Positions 21,601 to 21,765 of a stretch of DNA of 21,765 nucleotides are shown one piece after another. Where the stretch lies: assembly GCF_001039355.2 (NCBI RefSeq), contig NW_019774082.1, positions 1 to 21,765 on the forward strand. The letters are read 5' to 3'. A program made the translations under genes and the position numbers. The notes under the pieces are model-generated. The model did not search any database and had not been told where the DNA came from. It worked only from the letters and a program-made list of their open reading frames with translations. Source of the stretch: Lingula anatina (Eukaryota; Brachiopoda; Lingulata; Lingulida; Lingulidae). Positions within the stretch are counted from its first letter, which is position 1, and every line of letters begins with the position of its first letter.

Positions 21601-21634
21601 CTCCCCGGCTTCACCAAGACTTCTTAACAGGGAG
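12627..21634 (-). CDS. DIS3L2: DIS3-like 3'-5' exoribonuclease 2 (5' partial, 14 exons)
   Basis: Spliced model, in - strand order: A 21535-21634, B 20583-20742, C 19264-19376, D 18904-19011, E 18375-18443, F 17793-17900, G 17180-17316, H 16725-16848, I 16041-16187, J 15146-15293, K 14672-14802, L 14122-14226, M 13600-13767, N 12627-12659. All junctions are GT-AG and phase-consistent, giving 549 residues plus TAG. The sequence follows vertebrate DIS3L2 along its whole length: [25 protein letters not shown] (RNB acidic site), [71 protein letters not shown] and PELTLVW. From family knowledge, DIS3L2 degrades oligouridylated RNAs in the cytoplasm, independent of the exosome, and lacks the PIN domain of DIS3 and DIS3L. 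The cold-shock domains should lie beyond 21765. At least six exon edges are flanked by tandem copies of themselves. Confidence 0.93.
12660..13599 (-). other. DIS3L2 intron between exons M and N
   Basis: 940 bp. Around 13021-13310 it contains a segment rich in GGACC/GGTCC with several TTTGGACC and CCGAC words, probably a decayed repeat element. From about 13365 to 13580 it holds C-rich tracts (CCCCCCTCCC-like). No coding content beyond accidental frames. Confidence 0.55.
13021..13310. repeat. Possible decayed transposable element, GGACC-rich
   Basis: Words such as ATTTGGACCAGCAG, ACCGGACCGAATGG, GTCGGACC, CTTTGGACCGACC and GGGACCGAC occur across the segment, some in inverted orientation (ACAAAAATCC/GGATTTTTGT against ACAAATTTTCCC). 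GC content is higher than the flanks. Boundaries and class are uncertain. Confidence 0.3.
13600..13767 (-). CDS. DIS3L2: DIS3L2 exon M: C-terminal region (PELTLVW)
   Basis: 168 nt, phase 0-0, acceptor TGTTTCCAG and donor GTAAGT. 56 codons include [15 protein letters not shown] and [16 protein letters not shown], matching the last part of DIS3L2 after the S1-like domain. Confidence 0.9.
13768..14121 (-). other. DIS3L2 intron between exons L and M
   Basis: 354 bp of ordinary AT-rich intron. I see no repeat, exon or RNA structure in it. Confidence 0.65.
14122..14226 (-). CDS. DIS3L2: DIS3L2 exon L: S1-like C-terminal domain
   Basis: 105 nt, phase 0-0, acceptor CTATTTCCAG and donor GTGAGT. 35 codons: [18 protein letters not shown] followed by a hydrophobic strand and VKRVYCD, corresponding to the human ESGPLESEAMVMGIL segment. 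Its 5' edge is triplicated upstream (see the repeat at 14202-14395). Confidence 0.9.
14202..14395 (-). repeat. 67-bp tandem repeat containing the acceptor and first codons of exon L
   Basis: CTTGTTCCT/CTTGTTCTT starts at 14202, 14269 and 14336, exactly 67 bp apart. Each copy contains, on the - strand, a pyrimidine tract, an AG acceptor and an open ECGPLEEQ reading. The copy nearest the exon is the functional one. Using the upstream acceptors would add 67 or 134 nt and break the frame. Confidence 0.85.
14672..14802 (-). CDS. DIS3L2: DIS3L2 exon K: after the RNB domain
   Basis: 131 nt, acceptor TATTCCAG and donor GTGAGA, entering with two bases and leaving on a codon boundary. It encodes [20 protein letters not shown] and then [12 protein letters not shown], matching the human QADHCNDRRMASKRVQELS region. 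Confidence 0.9.
14951..15180 (-). repeat. 38-bp minisatellite containing the donor end of exon J
   Basis: The donor word CTTACC (GGTAAG on the - strand) occurs at 14989, 15065, 15103 and 15141, all on a 38-bp grid. A degenerate member (CATACT) is at 15027 and a very diverged one near 14951. Each unit carries the last coding bases of exon J plus a donor. Only 15141 gives the conserved RNB reading and correct phase. The frame stays open through the units on the - strand, which explains the long but meaningless open frames here. Confidence 0.85.
15146..15293 (-). CDS. DIS3L2: DIS3L2 exon J: end of the RNB catalytic domain
   Basis: 148 nt, acceptor GTTTCAG and donor GTAAGT, entering at phase 0 and leaving with one base. 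It encodes ARYFCTG, then [20 protein letters not shown] and [23 protein letters not shown] is the strongly conserved late RNB motif with the RNA-contacting arginines. The form ARYFC...FRHYAL..PLY is DIS3L2-like rather than DIS3 or DIS3L. Confidence 0.95.
15357..15591. mobile_element. MITE, PIF/Harbinger-like (235 bp)
   Basis: Terminal inverted repeats GGCTCCGTTCACAT and ATGTGAACGGAGCC bound a 235-bp non-coding element. Inverted similarity continues inward through an ATCTAAAAATCTA block and GTGATCACGGTCTGTGCC against GGCACAGACCATGATCAC. It is flanked by TTA on both sides (15354-15356, 15592-15594), the 3-bp target duplication typical of PIF/Harbinger. It lies in the intron between DIS3L2 exons I and J and encodes nothing. 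Confidence 0.8.
15596..15637. repeat. (CT)n microsatellite
   Basis: About 20 uninterrupted CT units immediately right of the MITE target duplication. Confidence 0.95.
15884..16032. repeat. (CA)n / (CG)n-rich microsatellite next to the exon I donor
   Basis: Interrupted CA repeats with a CGCGCGCGC core, reaching to within a few bases of the exon I donor (GTGGGTATGTG on the - strand). Confidence 0.85.
16041..16187 (-). CDS. DIS3L2: DIS3L2 exon I: RNB domain
   Basis: 147 nt, phase 0-0, acceptor TGATTTCAG and donor GTGGGT. 49 codons: [20 protein letters not shown], then [11 protein letters not shown], corresponding to human VEFCDQMGLPVDFSSAGAL and MCSRPMQ. Confidence 0.93.
16164..16590 (-). repeat. 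Tandem copies of the exon I acceptor edge, spacing about 115 bp
   Basis: ATGTTACTGCAGAGCTCCAC with the acceptor at 16168 recurs as ATGTTACTGCACAGCTCAGC at 16398 and, more diverged, as ATGTTACAGCAGAGCACTG at 16514. Spacings are 230 and 116, consistent with a unit near 115 bp with one copy largely erased around 16283. The 16398 copy still has an acceptor-like TTATTTCAG on the - strand. This array fills most of the 537-bp intron between exons H and I. Confidence 0.7.
16725..16848 (-). CDS. DIS3L2: DIS3L2 exon H: RNB domain
   Basis: 124 nt, acceptor CTCTCCAG and donor GTAGGT, one base completing an Arg codon and then 41 codons. [20 protein letters not shown] and [12 protein letters not shown] are near-identical to human DIS3L2. 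Confidence 0.94.
17008..17178. repeat. (ATTGT)n-like degenerate pentanucleotide array
   Basis: Many ATTGT/ATTGC units fill the intron up to the donor of exon G. The donor itself, read on the - strand as GTGCAATACAATGC, is built from the repeat unit. Confidence 0.85.
17180..17316 (-). CDS. DIS3L2: DIS3L2 exon G: RNB domain
   Basis: 137 nt, acceptor TGATATCAG and donor GTGCAA (weak), phase 0 in and two bases out. [20 protein letters not shown] and [20 protein letters not shown] match the human LRQQRFVDGALRLDQLKL region. Confidence 0.92.
17343..17499. repeat. Dispersed repeat, copy 1
   Basis: About 157 bp that recur at 20133-20288 in the same orientation. Shared blocks include ATAATAAAAGCGGCCTTG with TTTGGCCAAATCACGAACAA, and AAGTTTGTGGTACACTG. 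It contains the partial palindrome GGCCTTGTTTGGCC. It has no clear tRNA-type promoter boxes, so SINE status is unproven. Located in the intron between exons F and G. Confidence 0.8.
17793..17900 (-). CDS. DIS3L2: DIS3L2 exon F: RNB domain
   Basis: 108 nt, phase 0-0, acceptor TGTTCCAG and donor GTGGGT. 36 codons with [18 protein letters not shown], matching the human ELPPISPEHS segment. It is the least conserved exon, as expected for this loop. Confidence 0.88.
17901..18374 (-). other. DIS3L2 intron between exons E and F
   Basis: 474 bp, AT-rich. Apart from the copy of the exon E edge at 18312-18332 nothing is recognisable. Confidence 0.65.
18312..18396 (-). repeat. Duplicated donor edge of exon E, 64-bp spacing
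   Basis: TAAGCATGCTCATAGCTAAG at 18312 matches TGAGCATGTTCATAGCTAAG at 18376. On the - strand both encode LSYEHA. The intronic copy has lost its donor (CTTAAGT in place of CAGGTAAAT). Confidence 0.75.
18375..18443 (-). CDS. DIS3L2: DIS3L2 exon E: RNB domain
   Basis: 69 nt, phase 0-0, acceptor AATTTTAG and donor GTAAAT. 23 codons: [20 protein letters not shown] then HAQ, near-identical to human DIS3L2. Confidence 0.93.
18567..18694. mobile_element. Foldback element (128 bp)
   Basis: TTTTATACCACGGTTAACAC at the left is the inverse of the right end, which finishes GCCGTGGTATAAAA. Matching arms are about 37 bp and include AACAACAGGATGA/TCATCCTGTTGTT. Non-coding, MITE-like. Target duplication not evident. 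Confidence 0.65.
18698..18816. mobile_element. Second foldback element (119 bp) abutting the first
   Basis: AGTTACAAC at 18698 pairs with GTTGTAACT ending at 18816. Arms of about 43 bp also include CATCCACTGTATGCGACATA against TATGTTGCATACTGTGGATG. Confidence 0.65.
18904..19011 (-). CDS. DIS3L2: DIS3L2 exon D: RNB domain
   Basis: 108 nt, phase 0-0, acceptor GTTCTTCCAG and donor GTAGGA. 36 codons: [20 protein letters not shown], then [15 protein letters not shown], matching human [18 protein letters not shown]. Confidence 0.94.
19007..19072 (-). repeat. 27-28 bp tandem repeat of the exon D acceptor
   Basis: ATTACCT occurs at 19007, 19034 and 19062. On the - strand each copy gives an AG acceptor followed by GTAAT. 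Use of the 19034 copy would add 27 nt in frame (VMPVFLFFQ); the next copy would shift the frame. Confidence 0.7.
19264..19376 (-). CDS. DIS3L2: DIS3L2 exon C: RNB domain
   Basis: 113 nt, acceptor GTTGCAG and donor GTGAGT, two bases completing the Gly left by exon [15 protein letters not shown] and [13 protein letters not shown] match human [16 protein letters not shown] and [11 protein letters not shown]. Confidence 0.94.
19441..19599. mobile_element. Foldback element (159 bp) with exact inner arms
   Basis: AAATGTTTTA at the left end is the inverse of TAAAACATTT at the right. The inner arms CTAAATTAAAGCTGC and GCAGCTTTAATTTAG are perfect 15-bp inverses around a 44-bp loop. MITE-like, non-coding, in the intron between exons B and C. 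Confidence 0.7.
20133..20288. repeat. Dispersed repeat, copy 2
   Basis: Second copy of the element at 17343-17499, same orientation, in the intron between exons B and C. High similarity across about 156 bp, with most differences in the middle. Confidence 0.8.
20452..20640 (-). repeat. 78-83 bp tandem repeat of the donor half of exon B
   Basis: CATCCAGATCT occurs at 20452, 20535 and 20613. The unit covers the RNB motif ARDLDDA, CKPLGDG and the donor GTAGGTAC. The exon-proximal spacing is 78 bp, exactly 26 codons, and the - strand frame stays open through it. A second identical donor therefore exists after 20505. The most distal copy is partial and has a 5-bp indel. Confidence 0.85.
20583..20742 (-). 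CDS. DIS3L2: DIS3L2 exon B: RNB active-site motif
   Basis: 160 nt, acceptor CATCTCCAG and donor GTAGGT, phase 0 in and one base out. It encodes [11 protein letters not shown] and [19 protein letters not shown]. The aspartates of [12 protein letters not shown] (D68, D74, D76, D77 of the partial model) are the Mg2+-binding cluster of RNase II/RNB enzymes. An alternative exon 20505-20742 using the duplicated donor has the same phase and would add 26 residues. I prefer the short form because it matches the length of relatives. Confidence 0.92.
20697..21037 (-). repeat. 108-117 bp tandem repeat of the acceptor half of exon B
   Basis: GTATTGACCAGGG occurs at 20703, 20811 and 20928. Each copy carries, on the - strand, a CTCCAG-type acceptor and the codons for ALSC of exon B; the 20811 copy continues through [11 protein letters not shown]. 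The 20928 copy has an in-frame TAG. An exon extended from the middle copy would soon meet a stop, so the upstream acceptors look non-functional. Confidence 0.85.
21248..21325. repeat. (GT)n-rich microsatellite
   Basis: Interrupted GT repeats with GCATGT words in the intron between exons A and B. Confidence 0.85.
21535..21634 (-). CDS. DIS3L2: DIS3L2 exon A: start of the visible part
   Basis: 100 nt, acceptor TGTATCAG and donor GTAAAT, one base completing a codon from an upstream exon beyond the window, then 33 codons. [20 protein letters not shown] and VDYSEFSEQ match human SLGEAGDIEPETEGILTEYG. Confidence 0.93.
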
Positions 21635-21765
21635 CTGATACAGATAAATACAAAATATTAATGATATTTTAGATAGTCCTGGATGCACACTCATTATCAT
21701 AAGACTGCAAAATTAGTCAAAAATTAAACTAAATTAAAACAAGGCAGCAAAGCTGTCAAATGTAC

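Overview
The window is animal nuclear DNA: AT-rich, gene-sparse, with short exons bounded by GT-AG splice sites, simple repeats and small palindromic elements. The protein sequences are metazoan. Repeat texture and exon structure would suit a lophotrochozoan such as a bivalve mollusc, but that placement is a guess. No prokaryotic or viral gene is visible.

Two protein genes converge, tail to tail. On the + strand (235-9313, 5' end outside the window) eight exons join in consistent phase into a 1156-residue partial ROCO protein. It has a Roc GTPase domain (P-loop GHSGAGKT, G3 WDFGGQ, G4 THKD), a COR domain, an unrecognised module and a C-terminal chymotrypsin-fold serine protease with an apparently complete His/Asp/Ser triad. 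A Roc-COR GTPase switch joined to a trypsin-like protease is not the layout of the familiar ROCO proteins (LRRK, DAPK1, MFHAS1). It is the best candidate here for an undescribed system, possibly a nucleotide-controlled protease with a signalling or immune role.

On the - strand (12627-21634, 5' end outside the window) fourteen exons join in phase into the C-terminal 549 residues of a DIS3L2-type 3'-5' exoribonuclease: the RNB catalytic domain, the following C-terminal region and the stop codon.

The 3.3 kb between the two stop codons (9314-12626) holds both 3' untranslated regions and no other gene that I can see. Introns of the + gene hold diverged tandem duplications at about 1510-1775 and 3521-3825. 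Introns of the DIS3L2 gene hold a PIF/Harbinger-like MITE, three further foldback elements, a dispersed repeat pair and microsatellites.

The second notable feature is that at least six exon boundaries of the DIS3L2 gene have been tandemly duplicated together with their splice site (exons L, J, I, D and E, and both ends of exon B). Units range from 27 to about 117 bp. At exon B the duplicated donor lies in frame, so its use would add 26 residues that repeat the RNB active-site motif.
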